A DNA stretch of 64,000 bases from assembly GCF_012676905.1 (NCBI RefSeq), contig NZ_CP051428.1:591001-655000 (forward strand), written 5' to 3'. This DNA comes from Paenibacillus albicereus (lineage in GTDB: Bacteria > Bacillota > Bacilli > Paenibacillales > Paenibacillaceae). Positions 18,219 through 26,521 of this stretch are shown here, piece by piece. The translations under genes were made by a program, and so were the position numbers. The notes beneath the pieces were generated by a model. The model was not told where the DNA came from, made no database searches, and worked only from the letters and a program-made list of their open reading frames with translations. The number at the start of each line of letters is the position of its first letter. The first letter of the stretch is position 1.

Positions 18219-20405
18219 CTACTCGTTGGCGGAGGCTCTTGCTCCATTGACGGGAGCGGGGTCGCCCTCCGTCGAGGGCAGCGAGCGCACGTAGCTGTCC
18301 GACATGCGCAGCAGCTTGAGGGCGCGGTCGAACTGCTCCTGCGTGGCGGACGCCGGTCCGCCGTCGCTGCGGTCGTCGGCGCTGCCACCCAGGCCGCCCT
18401 CGCCTCCGGCAGCGCCGGAAGGCTCGCCCGGGCCGCCGGGCGCCGCGCTCGGGGCAGGAGCAGGGCTCGAGCTGCTGCTCGGCTCGCCCGGTCCGTCGCT
18501 CGTCGCCGCTCCGGCGCCGCCCGACCCCGTCCCGGCTGCCGGTTCGCCGCTTTCGGCTCCGCTCGCCGAACCGCCTCGGGCTCGGGAGCTTCCCTCCGCC
18601 TCGCCGCCGGCCAGCCATCTCGCGGCCGCGTCGGCGGCCGGCAGCTCGATGCGGCGGCCATCGCCGAAGCCGGTGCCCGGGATGAAGATTTCCCGGTCGT
18701 TGATGAACGAGCCGGACGGCAGGTAGTACCGCTCCGGCAGCAGGTTGGCCCGCTCGTTCAGCAGGTCCTGCCCGAAATGCAGCTGGCCGCCCAGGGAAAG
18801 ACCGGCCAGGTTGGCGATCGTCGGCATGATGTCGCTCTGCCCGCCGATGCCCGTCTCGACCGCAGGCTCGAGCGCGCCTGGCGCGCTGACGATGAGCGGG
18901 ATGTTCAGCATCTGCGAGGAGTCGTACTTCCTTCCGTCCAGCTGCTCGAGCAGCCGCAGGTCCTCGTCCTTCAGCGAGTAGATCGGCAGGCCCATGTGGT
19001 CGCCGTACAGGACGATCAGGCTGTTGTCCCACAGGCCCGCGTCCTTGAGCTCCTGGAACAGCTGTCCGAGCGCGTAGTCGGTATAGTTCTGCGCCCGCAG
19101 GTAGTCGCCGACGAAGCTGTCGTCGTACTGCGCCGGCAGGTCGAGCTTCACCTTGCGCGCAGGAATGTTGTACGGATGATGCGATGACATGGAGATGAGC
19201 ATGGAGTAGGACGGCTTGCCGGTTTCTTTCTTCACCCGGGCCAGCTCCTGCACGGTCTTGCGATACAGCACCTCGTCCGAGGCGCCGAACGCGACGATGT
19301 CCTCGTCGCCGAAAAACTCCGTGTCGTAGTACCGGTCGAAGCCGAGCGCCCGATACAGCTCGCTGCGGTTCCAGAACGCGACGTCGTTCGTGTGGAACGT
19401 CATCGTCTCGTAGCCTTCGCGCTTCAGCAGCTTGGGCAGCGAGGGCAGCGAGCGGCCGGAGTACGCCTCCGTCGCAGGCACGCGCAGCGGCACGTACAGC
19501 GACGTGTTCGTCAGGAACTCGGCGTCCGACGTATTGCCGGAGCCCGCCTGCTGATAGAAGCGCGGGAAGTAGACGCTCTCGCGGATGAGCGCGTTCAGGT
19601 TCGGCGTGATCTCCTTGCCGTCCACGCTTTTTCCGATGACAAAATTCTGCAGCGCCTCCAGCTGCACGACGATGACGTCGCGGCCCTTGGCCGCTCCGAA
19701 CGAAGCCGGCTCCGCAGCCGGCTGCGGCAGTCCCTTGAGCCGGTCGATCTCCGCCTGCGTGACGGTGGAGACGGGCACGAAGCTTTCGTTGCCGCCGCTC
19801 GCGATCAGGAACAGCTCGTAGTTGACGATGCCCATGCGCTCGGTCTGCACGAGCTCGTTGGCGATGCCGCGATTCGGCCAGATGAGCGCGAAGCAGGCTG
19901 CGGCCGCCAGCACGAAGCCGGGCAGCGCGATGCGCCAGCCGAGGAAGCGGCGGTTCGCCGCCCGCTGCCAGCCGCGCCGCAGCCGCTTGCTGAAGCCGAG
20001 CAGCAGCCACGCGAGCACGATGTCGACGAAGATGAGCATGAAGTACGGATGCAGCAGCTGGAAGACGCTTCCTTTCACCTCCGTGACCTGTCCCGCCTGG
20101 CTGAGCGCATGGTAGGTGACGATGATGCCGAAGTACTTGTAGTACATGATGACGGCGAAATAAATCGCAGTGAACGCCAGGTTCACGATCAGATAGGCCA
20201 TGAGCTTGCGCTTGCGCGCGAGCAGCTCGATCAGGAAAAAGGCGGCCCATACGGTCGGAAGACCTGTCACCAGCGGCAGCCACGGATGCTCGAGGCCATA
20301 GATGACATAGGCGGCGAGGTACAGCTTGAAGACGAGGGCAACGGTGAACAGCACGAACGGACTGAGCCAGAAGCGCTTGGCGCGGCTCGGTTGCTCTTCG
20401 AACAC
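18219..20405 (-). CDS. ltaS: Lipoteichoic acid synthase family protein (copy 2) with low-complexity insertion
   Basis: 728 residues from the GTG at 20405. Five membrane helices (about 12-185) precede the sulfatase domain, with GSGNTSDAEFLTNTSLY (catalytic Thr), LISMSSHHPYN and VLYGDHMGLPIY. A roughly 100-residue Gly/Ser/Pro/Glu-rich stretch (plus about 18340-18640) separates the enzyme core from the conserved end EQFDRALKLLRMSDSYVRSLP, which copy 1 carries without the insertion. The GTG start is preferred to ATGs at 20486 and 20507 because those lie in the upstream terminator. GGAAGGAG precedes the GTG at long spacing. It is transcribed toward the ECF operon. Confidence 0.9.
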   Translation of the reverse strand: MFEEQPSRAKRFWLSPFVLFTVALVFKLYLAAYVIYGLEHPWLPLVTGLPTVWAAFFLIELLARKRKLMAYLIVNLAFTAIYFAVIMYYKYFGIIVTYHALSQAGQVTEVKGSVFQLLHPYFMLIFVDIVLAWLLLGFSKRLRRGWQRAANRRFLGWRIALPGFVLAAAACFALIWPNRGIANELVQTERMGIVNYELFLIASGGNESFVPVSTVTQAEIDRLKGLPQPAAEPASFGAAKGRDVIVVQLEALQNFVIGKSVDGKEITPNLNALIRESVYFPRFYQQAGSGNTSDAEFLTNTSLYVPLRVPATEAYSGRSLPSLPKLLKREGYETMTFHTNDVAFWNRSELYRALGFDRYYDTEFFGDEDIVAFGASDEVLYRKTVQELARVKKETGKPSYSMLISMSSHHPYNIPARKVKLDLPAQYDDSFVGDYLRAQNYTDYALGQLFQELKDAGLWDNSLIVLYGDHMGLPIYSLKDEDLRLLEQLDGRKYDSSQMLNIPLIVSAPGALEPAVETGIGGQSDIMPTIANLAGLSLGGQLHFGQDLLNERANLLPERYYLPSGSFINDREIFIPGTGFGDGRRIELPAADAAARWLAGGEAEGSSRARGGSASGAESGEPAAGTGSGGAGAATSDGPGEPSSSSSPAPAPSAAPGGPGEPSGAAGGEGGLGGSADDRSDGGPASATQEQFDRALKLLRMSDSYVRSLPSTEGDPAPVNGARASANE

Positions 20406-20466
20406 GGGTACGGATACTCTCCTTCCGGAACGGCCGAGAACTGAAGCGGGATCAAGGGCCGATCGA

Positions 20467-20530
20467 TAAAAAAAAGCTCCCTTCATTGTAATGCCCGCCA
20501 AGGGCATTTACAAACGAAGGGAGCTGCGGC
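20467..20530 (-). terminator. Terminator of the SLH protein gene
   Basis: On the minus strand GCAGCTCCCTTC pairs with GAAGGGAGCT around a smaller inner hairpin (AAATGCCC/GGGCATT) and runs into TTTTTTTT. It starts 18 bp after the stop codon. Confidence 0.88.
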
Positions 20531-20547
20531 GCAGCCTCGGCTTCCGC

Positions 20548-22623
20548 TTACTTCAGCGACTCGTACACGTTGACGATGGCGACGGCAGCCATCTCGCGGC
20601 TGACCTGCGCCTTGGGCCGGAAGCTGCCGGCGGAGTCGCCGACCATCAGCTCGCTGCCGTGCACGGCGACGATGGAGCCGCGGGCGTAGGCGGATGCCGT
20701 GCCGAGGTCGCGGATCGAGCCGTCGCCGGCGGCGGCCGTATCCAGCTTGAGGACGCGGGCGAGGATGACCGCCATGTCCTGGCGGGTCACCGGCGCGTTC
20801 GGCTGGAATTTGCCGTCGCCGGTGCCGGAGACGATGCCTTGGGCGGCGGCGGCGCGGACGGCGCTTTCGTACCAGCTGCCGGCCTTCACGTCGGAGAAGG
20901 CCGGAGCCGTGGCGGAGGAGCCGGCATCCAGGCCGAGCAGGCGCACGGCCAGCGCCGCGAACTGGGCGCGGGTGAGGGTGTCCTTGGGCGAGAACGTCAG
21001 GGCTTCGCCCGTTCCGGTGCCGCTGAGCAGCCCGGAGGCGTAGCCGTTCTTGACGGACGGCAGCGCCCAGGCCGCGATGTTCTTCTCGTCGGCGAACTTG
21101 ACGGCGGTAGAGCCGACCGTCAGGCGGACGGAGTGCTTGAGCACGGAAGGAGCCTTGGACGGGCTGTAGCCGGTGACCGTCAGGTCGTAGCTGCCCGCAG
21201 GCAGCGCCGGGAACGAAGCCTTGCCGTAGGCATCGGCCGTCACGGTGACGGAGCCGGCCGTGACGCTCACGCCGGCCGCCGGCGTCACGTTGAACGCGCC
21301 AGCCGTGTAATCCCACTCCTGCTGGCTCACCTGCACGGCGAACGGCTCGTTGTCGCGCGGCTGGCGCGGCTCGGCGGCGATGCAGGAGATCAGCTTGGTG
21401 CCGTCGCCGTAGAACACGACGAGGCGGTCGCCGGCGCGGAGCTTGAAGTCGCCCATGCCGACGGACGGGTTGATCCAGGCGCCCTTGCGCTCGACGGCGT
21501 ACATCCAGCCGTCATAGCCGCCGAACTTGCCGCCGGCGACGCCGCCGATGGCGTCGACATACTTGCCGAACGACATCTCCTTGACGACGACGCCGAGCTT
21601 CTTGGCCGTGCCGACCTGGGTCAGCGCGTCCAGCGCGTAGACGGCGCGCGTCACGCCGGAGCCGAGCGTCGAGCTCGGGCCTTCCACGCTGACGGAGACG
21701 GAAGCGGCCGGCATGCCGTACAGGCGGCCGGAGCCGGCTTTGAATTTCTCATAGGCGGCCAGAGCCTGCACGGACTGGTAGGCGCCGTACGCGTTCGGAG
21801 CGAGCGGCAGCGCATGGGAGAAGCTGCCGTCGGCGTTGCGGAACGAGAGCAGCTTGTCGATCAGGCTTGCGCCGTCCCGGGCAAAGTCAGCCCCGGCCGG
21901 ATCGTAGCCGGCGGAAGCGAGGCCGATGACGATCTGCGCGACGCTCTCGCTGCTCGACTCGCCGTAGCTCGTGAAGCCGCCGTCCTTGTCCTGCCGGGAT
22001 TGGATCCAGGCGACGGCGCGCTCGCCGGCCTGCTTGACCTCCGGCTCGCCGAAGTACGGAGCGAGCGCCGTCAGCGCGGCGCCGGTCAGGTCGGGGTTGC
22101 CGGCCTTCTCTCCGGAGAAGGCGTAGCTGCCGTCGGCCAGCTGGGCCTTCAGCACTTCGGCGACGAGCTTGCCGCGCGTCCATTTGGCGGATGCCGGCAC
22201 GTCATACTCGCCGTAGTCGAGCGCGAGCAGGGCGTAGATCGGGCCGTTGACGCCCTGGTTCAGCATGCGGTCGTGGTTGTAGATGCGCTCGATCAGGTCG
22301 ATGCCGCCATAGGCGGACGCATCCTGGCCGGCGGCGGTGACGGCGAGCGCGGTGCGCTCGAAGTCGGTGACGTTGCGGAACGCAGGGGCTTCCTTGCGGA
22401 CCGCGTCGGCCAGCTTGGCCAGATAGGCGGCCGGCAGCGCGTAGCCGGCTTGCGACGCGGCGATGGCGTCCCAGTCGGAGCGGATGCCGCTTGCGAGCAG
22501 CGCGTCTCCGGCTTGGCGGAGAGAGGCGGACGTGTCGGCAGCCGCCGAAGCGGCGCCGGCGGGCACGATCAGGGCGACGGCGAGCAGCACGGCCAGAACG
22601 GCGCGGTTGAAGATGGCTTTCAC
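20548..22623 (-). CDS. SLH-anchored protein with prenyltransferase-like and DUF4430 domains; candidate surface cobalamin-binding protein
   Basis: 691 residues. A signal peptide (about 1-28, ending GAASAAA) is followed by an alpha-helical repeat domain (about 35-300) with squalene-cyclase/prenyltransferase-like QDKDGGF and ADGSYAF, ADGSFSH turns. A DUF4430-like domain comes next (about 310-425: MSFGKYVDAIGGV..GGYDGWMYAVERKG..FKLRAGDRLVVFYGD), then a small beta domain (LPAGSYDLTVTGY). Three SLH repeats close the protein (about 510-691). Alpha/alpha-barrel plus DUF4430 is the order of vertebrate intrinsic factor and transcobalamin. A cobalamin riboswitch controls the gene, so B12 capture at the cell wall is a reasonable inference. 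SLH repeats would bind pyruvylated wall polymer. No enzyme activity is claimed. Confidence 0.85.
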   Translation of the reverse strand: MKAIFNRAVLAVLLAVALIVPAGAASAAADTSASLRQAGDALLASGIRSDWDAIAASQAGYALPAAYLAKLADAVRKEAPAFRNVTDFERTALAVTAAGQDASAYGGIDLIERIYNHDRMLNQGVNGPIYALLALDYGEYDVPASAKWTRGKLVAEVLKAQLADGSYAFSGEKAGNPDLTGAALTALAPYFGEPEVKQAGERAVAWIQSRQDKDGGFTSYGESSSESVAQIVIGLASAGYDPAGADFARDGASLIDKLLSFRNADGSFSHALPLAPNAYGAYQSVQALAAYEKFKAGSGRLYGMPAASVSVSVEGPSSTLGSGVTRAVYALDALTQVGTAKKLGVVVKEMSFGKYVDAIGGVAGGKFGGYDGWMYAVERKGAWINPSVGMGDFKLRAGDRLVVFYGDGTKLISCIAAEPRQPRDNEPFAVQVSQQEWDYTAGAFNVTPAAGVSVTAGSVTVTADAYGKASFPALPAGSYDLTVTGYSPSKAPSVLKHSVRLTVGSTAVKFADEKNIAAWALPSVKNGYASGLLSGTGTGEALTFSPKDTLTRAQFAALAVRLLGLDAGSSATAPAFSDVKAGSWYESAVRAAAAQGIVSGTGDGKFQPNAPVTRQDMAVILARVLKLDTAAAGDGSIRDLGTASAYARGSIVAVHGSELMVGDSAGSFRPKAQVSREMAAVAIVNVYESLK

Positions 22624-22713
22624 CAGCAGGACCTTCTTTCTACCTATAAAATGAAATGCGGCTGCAGGGCAGGGGCGGGGAGGCTGCGCAGCGACAGCGG
22701 ACCCGTAGACATG

Positions 22714-22737
22714 AAAAAAGCCGCCCTAGGGCGGCGA
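22714..22737 (-). terminator. Riboswitch terminator in the SLH gene leader
   Basis: On the minus strand GCCGCC-CTAG-GGCGGC (plus 22720-22735) is followed by six T residues (22719-22714). It lies about 90 bp upstream of the start codon and downstream of the aptamer, as in B12-controlled premature termination. Confidence 0.75.
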
Positions 22738-22859
22738 AAAGAAAAGCTTCCGAGCTCCTGTCGCAGAAGCCAGTCGGCTCGCGGCAAGGCCGAACGGTCC
22801 CGCTTGTCGATGCCGGCGAAAGCCGGACCGAGCAGGAACGCAGGCGACAGCCCGAGACC

Positions 22860-23105
22860 GGTCTGCGCGCAGGAGCGCTGCAGAAGTCTTCCACCCCCCG
22901 AGAGGACTTCTGCGAGGTCGTGCGGGCAGGTCTCCTGGCTGGAGCGCCGTCGCTCCCCCGCGCCTTCCCGTCCGGAAGGACAGTGGCGTCATGCGGGGCA
23001 GCGGCGCTCGTACAGTGGCGGGACCGCGCCGGATTGGAACCGGACTTCCCTATTAAGCCCGAGCGGATGAACACCGCCCGAGGCACCCGAACAACCGTAT
23101 TCGAT
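22860..23105 (-). promoter_or_regulatory. Cobalamin (B12) riboswitch
   Basis: Read on the minus strand the leader contains the conserved cobalamin-aptamer blocks in order: TTCGGGTGCC near 23085, TAATAGGGAA (23046-23055), CCGGT..CCAATCCGGCGCGGTCCCGCCACTGTA (about 23011-23043) and the B12-box-like GCCAGGAGACCTGCC (about 22925-22939). A further hairpin GCAGAAGTC/GACTTCTGC at about 22878-22912 lies between aptamer and terminator. Boundaries are approximate. When cobalamin binds, the downstream terminator should form and shut off the SLH protein. Confidence 0.9.
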
Positions 23106-23112
23106 TTGAATC

Positions 23113-23562
23113 CTATCTATCATAAGTCGGGGGGGAGGCTTTGTCCATAGCGGGAATCGGGGCGCCGTCTGAAGGAGCGCCGGCCAGCCGGCAGGCGATC
23201 CACGCCTCGCAGTCCTCGAGATCCATCTTCCATTCGCTGCACAGCAGCGCCGCCTCCACAAGGTCGTCCTCGTCGATGCTCAGGCGCTGGCCGTTGAGCT
23301 GCAGGAACGTCATCATCGCGTGGACCGCCAGCGCGGCGTTGCCCTCGCGGAACGCCATCGCCCGCGCCAGGCCGTGCCAGTAGAGCGCGGCCTGGCGGAT
23401 GAGCGAGGAGCGGTCCCCGCCTCCCTCGAACCCCTCCAGCAGAGGGCGGTCGACGAGCTGGAGCAGGAAGCCCGGGTTGCGGAAGCCGGGACTGACGTCG
23501 AAGCGGTCCTGGTGCATCATGTGGATCGCCAGCAGCTGGGGCACGCTGAGCTGCTCCGTCAT
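23113..23562 (-). CDS. Doc-like protein with degenerate Fic motif
   Basis: 149 residues resembling the Doc (death-on-curing) branch of the Fic family: SVPQLLAIHMMH at the start, an HGLARAMAFREGNAALAVHAMMTFLQLNG core and a C-terminal helix. Canonical Doc has HxFxxGNKR; here the motif reads M69-A-F-R-E-G-N-A-A, so the catalytic histidine and the Lys/Arg of the anion hole are missing. Kinase or AMP-transfer activity is therefore doubtful. The ATG at 23562 overlaps the stop of a small upstream ORF (ATGA), a typical antitoxin-toxin arrangement. It may be a decayed toxin or a repurposed binding protein. Confidence 0.7.
   Translation of the reverse strand: MTEQLSVPQLLAIHMMHQDRFDVSPGFRNPGFLLQLVDRPLLEGFEGGGDRSSLIRQAALYWHGLARAMAFREGNAALAVHAMMTFLQLNGQRLSIDEDDLVEAALLCSEWKMDLEDCEAWIACRLAGAPSDGAPIPAMDKASPPTYDR
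23119..23147 (-). promoter_or_regulatory. Promoter of the riboswitch-SLH transcript
   Basis: Minus strand TGGACA (plus 23142-23147), 17-bp spacer, TATGAT (plus 23119-23124); each box matches five of six consensus bases. It places the start just before the aptamer and overlaps the 3' end of the doc-like gene. Confidence 0.6.
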
Positions 23563-23696
23563 GACCGCTCCGAGAGGCGGCGGAACGCGCGCCGGTGCAG
23601 CAGCAGCAGCTGTCGGGCCAGCAGCAGGGCCGGATCCTCCTTGTGCTCGGGGGTCGGGGTGACGCTGGCGATCGGGGGATGCTTGGGCTCGCTCAT
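23559..23696 (-). CDS. Small ORF, 45 aa, translationally coupled to the Doc-like gene
   Basis: ATG at 23696 behind GAAAGGCTG and TGA overlapping the Doc-like ATG by 4 bp. The product begins MSEPKHPPIASVTPTPEHK and ends in a leucine/arginine-rich helix ALLLARQLLLLHRRAFRRLSER. Position and coupling fit an antitoxin or partner peptide. No DNA-binding fold is evident and I do not recognise a family. Confidence 0.5.
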   Translation of the reverse strand: MSEPKHPPIASVTPTPEHKEDPALLLARQLLLLHRRAFRRLSERS

Positions 23697-23794
23697 CGGA
23701 ATCAGCCTTTCTTCGGGAGATAGGTACACTTGTTCGTGAATCCAAGTTTACCATCTTCACCCATATGATTCAAGGGTTAAATTGAACTTATTTG

Positions 23795-26137
23795 TCAAAT
23801 TCTTGTCGGGGCCGATAGGCCGAGCAAGCCAAGCCCGTGGCTCAGCACGGCGGCGCAGGCCGCCGTCAGCCGAAGCTTCGCCGCCGTCTCCCCCGCGCTG
23901 CCCGCGCCAACGATGCGGCCGCTGTTGTAGAAGCGGTTGAACGCCTTGGCGAGCTCCAGCAGGTAGCGGGCGAGGACGGAAGGCTCGTGCTCGCGCAGCG
24001 CGCCGCGGATCGCCTCGCCGTAGGCGTCGAGCTTGAGCAGGCACGCGCGCGCGGCGGGCGAGCCGAGCGCGCCATGCAGCTCGGATGCGGCTCCGCTTGC
24101 CGCGCTTGCGGACGAATCCGGCCCGGTGGCAGTCAAGGCGCTCACGGTCCGATCGGGAGTCGAGGCGCTCTCGGTCCGATCGGGAGCCGAGGCGCTCTCG
24201 GTCCGATCGGGAGTCGAGGCGCTCTCGGTCCGATCGGGAGCCGAGGCAGCTCCGCCGCTTGCGATCGGGACCGCTCCAGCCTCGGCCTCTTCCGCCGTCG
24301 GCGCCGGCTCCGCGCCATCCTCCGCGCCAGCGCCAGCGCCGGCCGTCTCGCGGCCTGCTCCGGCTCCGGCCTCCGCCGCGCGGCGCAGCAGGCTGCAGGC
24401 GCGGGCATGGGCGTACTGCACGTACGGCCCGGTCTCGCCGTCGAGGCTGACCATCTCCTCCAGGCTGAAGTCGATCTCCAGCATGCGGCGGCTGCGCAGG
24501 TCGCCGAACACGATCGCGCCGACGCCGACCGCTTCGGCGACCGCATCCTTGTCCGGCAGGTCCGGCGTCTTGGCCTCGATGACGGCGAGCGCCCGGCGCA
24601 CGGCCTCGTCCAGCACCTCGTCCAGGAACACGACCTTGCCGCGGCGGGTCGACATCTTGCGGCCTTCCATGCGCATCAGCCCGAACGGCACATGGACCTT
24701 CTCCACCTGCGCCCAGGTCGGGTCGAGCTTCTCCAGCACGGCGAACACCTGGCGGAAATGAAGCGTCTGCTCCGCGCCGACGACATAGAGCAGCTTGCTG
24801 CCGCCCATCTGCTCGCGGCGGTACAGCGCCGTCGCCAGATCGCGCGTGCCGTAGATCGTCGAGCCGTCCGACTTGTATACGAGGCACGGCGGCATCCCTT
24901 CCTCGTCGAGGCGCACGACGATCGCGCCGTCGCTCTCCTCCAGCAGCCCCGCCTCGCCCAGCCGCTGGACCGCCGCCTCCATCTTGTCGTTGTAGAAGCT
25001 CTCCCCGAGCAGATGGTCGAACTCCACCCCGAGGCGGCCGTAGATGCGCTGGAACTCCTTGAGGCTCTCGCGGATGAAGAACGCCCACAGCTCCCGCGCC
25101 TCTTCGTCGCCCTGCTCCAGCCTCAGGAACCAGGCGCGGCCTTCGTCCACGAGCGCCGGCTCGCGCTCGGCCTCCTCGTGGAAGCGCACGTACAGGCGCA
25201 GGCTCTCGCCGATCGGATCGGCCTCGATCGCCTCGCGCGAGCCCCAGCGCTTCGTCGCGGCGATCAGCTTGCCGAACTGCGTCCCCCAGTCGCCGAGGTG
25301 GTTGACCGTCTGCACGTCCCAGCCGGCCGTGCGGTGCAGGTTGGCCAGCGCGCGCCCGATGACGGTCGAGCGCAGATGGCCGACGCTCATCGGCTTGGCG
25401 ATGTTGGGCGAGGAATAGTCGATGACGACGCGCTTGCCCGCGCCGTCGTCCAGCCGTCCGAGCGAGGGCGACTCGGCCTGGCGCAGCAGCGCCTCGATCC
25501 AGCCGCTGCCGGCGGCGTGCAGATTGAGGAAGCCTCCCGCCGCCTCGGCGTGCCACTGGATGGACGGCAGGGGCTCGGAGGGACGGCTGGCTGTTTTGCC
25601 GGCTGCAGTCGAATCGGCCGCAGGCGGCACGTGGACGGCTGCTCCGCGGGCTGCTTCTGCCGATTCGGCCGCAGCTGGATCGGTCGAAGCCGCATCGGTC
25701 GAATGCGGCATGAGGACGGCTGTTTCGCCGGCTTTGTCTGCCGAATCGGCCGCAGCTGGATCGGCCGCAGGCGCATCAGTCGAAGGCGGCATGAGGACGG
25801 CTGTTCCGCCGGCTTTGTCGGCCGATTCGGCCGCAGCTGGATCGGCCGCAGGCGACATAGGGACAGCGGCAGCGCTCGCCGCCTCTGTCGTCTTATCCGC
25901 AGCCGGAAGCGGCGCAGAGCCGTTCACCTGCGCGGCCAGCTCGGCGGCGATCGCCTGCGGCGCTCGGCGGAGCGTCTTGGCCAAGGCGAAGCAGGGAAGC
26001 GACAGGTCGCCGAGCGCCTCGTCGGGCGGGCTTTCCAGGCGGACGGCGAGCTCGGCCTCGCCGATTCCGGTCAGCGGGGCGAGCAGGGCGGCGGCGGATT
26101 GCTTGAGCAGGGTCGTAGCGGGCATAGACATGGGCAT
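23795..26137 (-). CDS. argS: Arginyl-tRNA synthetase with two low-complexity insertions
   Basis: 780 residues; class I ArgRS is usually about 560. The catalytic core is intact: the HIGH-like motif is SSPNIAKPMSVGHLRST, and GRKMSTRRGKVVFLDEV takes the KMSKS position. LLELAKAFNRFYNSGRIV belongs to the DALR anticodon-binding domain. Two expansions interrupt it. One, about residues 76-192, lies between the N-terminal Add-1 domain and the catalytic domain and holds ~27-residue Ala/Asp repeats. The other, about 585-695, lies between the catalytic and DALR domains and holds four 9-residue repeats (SAPDRTESA type). Both keep frame and fall at domain borders, so function is probably preserved. Start behind AAGGAGG; T-box leader upstream. 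Confidence 0.93.
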   Translation of the reverse strand: MPMSMPATTLLKQSAAALLAPLTGIGEAELAVRLESPPDEALGDLSLPCFALAKTLRRAPQAIAAELAAQVNGSAPLPAADKTTEAASAAAVPMSPAADPAAAESADKAGGTAVLMPPSTDAPAADPAAADSADKAGETAVLMPHSTDAASTDPAAAESAEAARGAAVHVPPAADSTAAGKTASRPSEPLPSIQWHAEAAGGFLNLHAAGSGWIEALLRQAESPSLGRLDDGAGKRVVIDYSSPNIAKPMSVGHLRSTVIGRALANLHRTAGWDVQTVNHLGDWGTQFGKLIAATKRWGSREAIEADPIGESLRLYVRFHEEAEREPALVDEGRAWFLRLEQGDEEARELWAFFIRESLKEFQRIYGRLGVEFDHLLGESFYNDKMEAAVQRLGEAGLLEESDGAIVVRLDEEGMPPCLVYKSDGSTIYGTRDLATALYRREQMGGSKLLYVVGAEQTLHFRQVFAVLEKLDPTWAQVEKVHVPFGLMRMEGRKMSTRRGKVVFLDEVLDEAVRRALAVIEAKTPDLPDKDAVAEAVGVGAIVFGDLRSRRMLEIDFSLEEMVSLDGETGPYVQYAHARACSLLRRAAEAGAGAGRETAGAGAGAEDGAEPAPTAEEAEAGAVPIASGGAASAPDRTESASTPDRTESASAPDRTESASTPDRTVSALTATGPDSSASAASGAASELHGALGSPAARACLLKLDAYGEAIRGALREHEPSVLARYLLELAKAFNRFYNSGRIVGAGSAGETAAKLRLTAACAAVLSHGLGLLGLSAPTRI
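24145..24252. repeat. 27-bp tandem repeat inside argS
   Basis: About four copies of a 27-bp unit (core GTCCGATCGGGAGTCGAGG) alternate two variants that differ by single bases. They encode SAPDRTESA/STPDRTESA on the minus strand. Confidence 0.85.
25600..25870. repeat. ~81-bp imperfect tandem repeats inside argS
   Basis: About three to four imperfect 81-bp units, each with GCCGATTCGGCCGCAGCTGG and GGCATGAGGACGGCTGTT-like blocks. They encode the ~27-residue TAVLMPPSTD...DPAAA..SADKAG repeats. Confidence 0.8.
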
Positions 26138-26192
26138 GGGTTCCTCCTTCAGGGATGGGGCGACGAGACGGGCCTAGCGGGAGCGGAAACGG

Positions 26193-26485
26193 CAAAAAGC
26201 CCCCGTCTCAAAAAGAGACGGAGGCTTGGTCCGCGGTGCCACTCTTGTCGCCGGGCGCGCAGCGGCCGCTTCCGCGTGGACGCGGGACGGAGCTGCAGCG
26301 CGCGGCTGCTCGTCAGGGTATCGGCCAGTCCGGGCGCGCCTACGCATCCGCGCGGGGCGGACTTCGGGCGCCAGCTCGCGGGTCCGCTTCCGCCGGCCTG
26401 CCGCCGCCGGTTCCCACCTGTCCCGGCTCTCTGAGTGCGGCTGCGGCCGGGTACTTGCCCGTTCATCGCATGCGTGTTTTGAATT
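26193..26485 (-). promoter_or_regulatory. T-box leader of argS
   Basis: On the minus strand the T-box core AGAGTGGCACCGCGGACC occupies plus 26228-26245. It is followed by the terminator GCCTCCGTCTC-TTTTT-GAGACGGGGGC and a T run (26193-26225). Upstream are Stem I features GAACGGGCAAGTACC and CAGAGAGCC...GGTGGGAACCGGC. Uncharged tRNA-Arg should stabilise the antiterminator and allow argS transcription. I did not assign the specifier triplet. Confidence 0.9.
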
Positions 26486-26491
26486 TTCACG

Positions 26492-26521
26492 AGTATAGCC
26501 GATCGGCGGCGGAGCGGTCAA
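26492..26521 (-). promoter_or_regulatory. Promoter of the argS T-box transcript
   Basis: Minus strand TTGACC (plus 26516-26521), 18-bp spacer, TATACT (plus 26492-26497), ending a few bases before Stem I of the T-box. Confidence 0.75.

Noticed and set aside
20491..23070. 859-codon plus-strand frame over the SLH gene and riboswitch
   Set aside because: Antisense shadow with low-complexity Gly/Arg composition; it also runs through the riboswitch and terminators.
23837..26434. 865-codon plus-strand frame over argS
   Set aside because: Shadow of argS and its T-box; repeats in it mirror the argS repeats.
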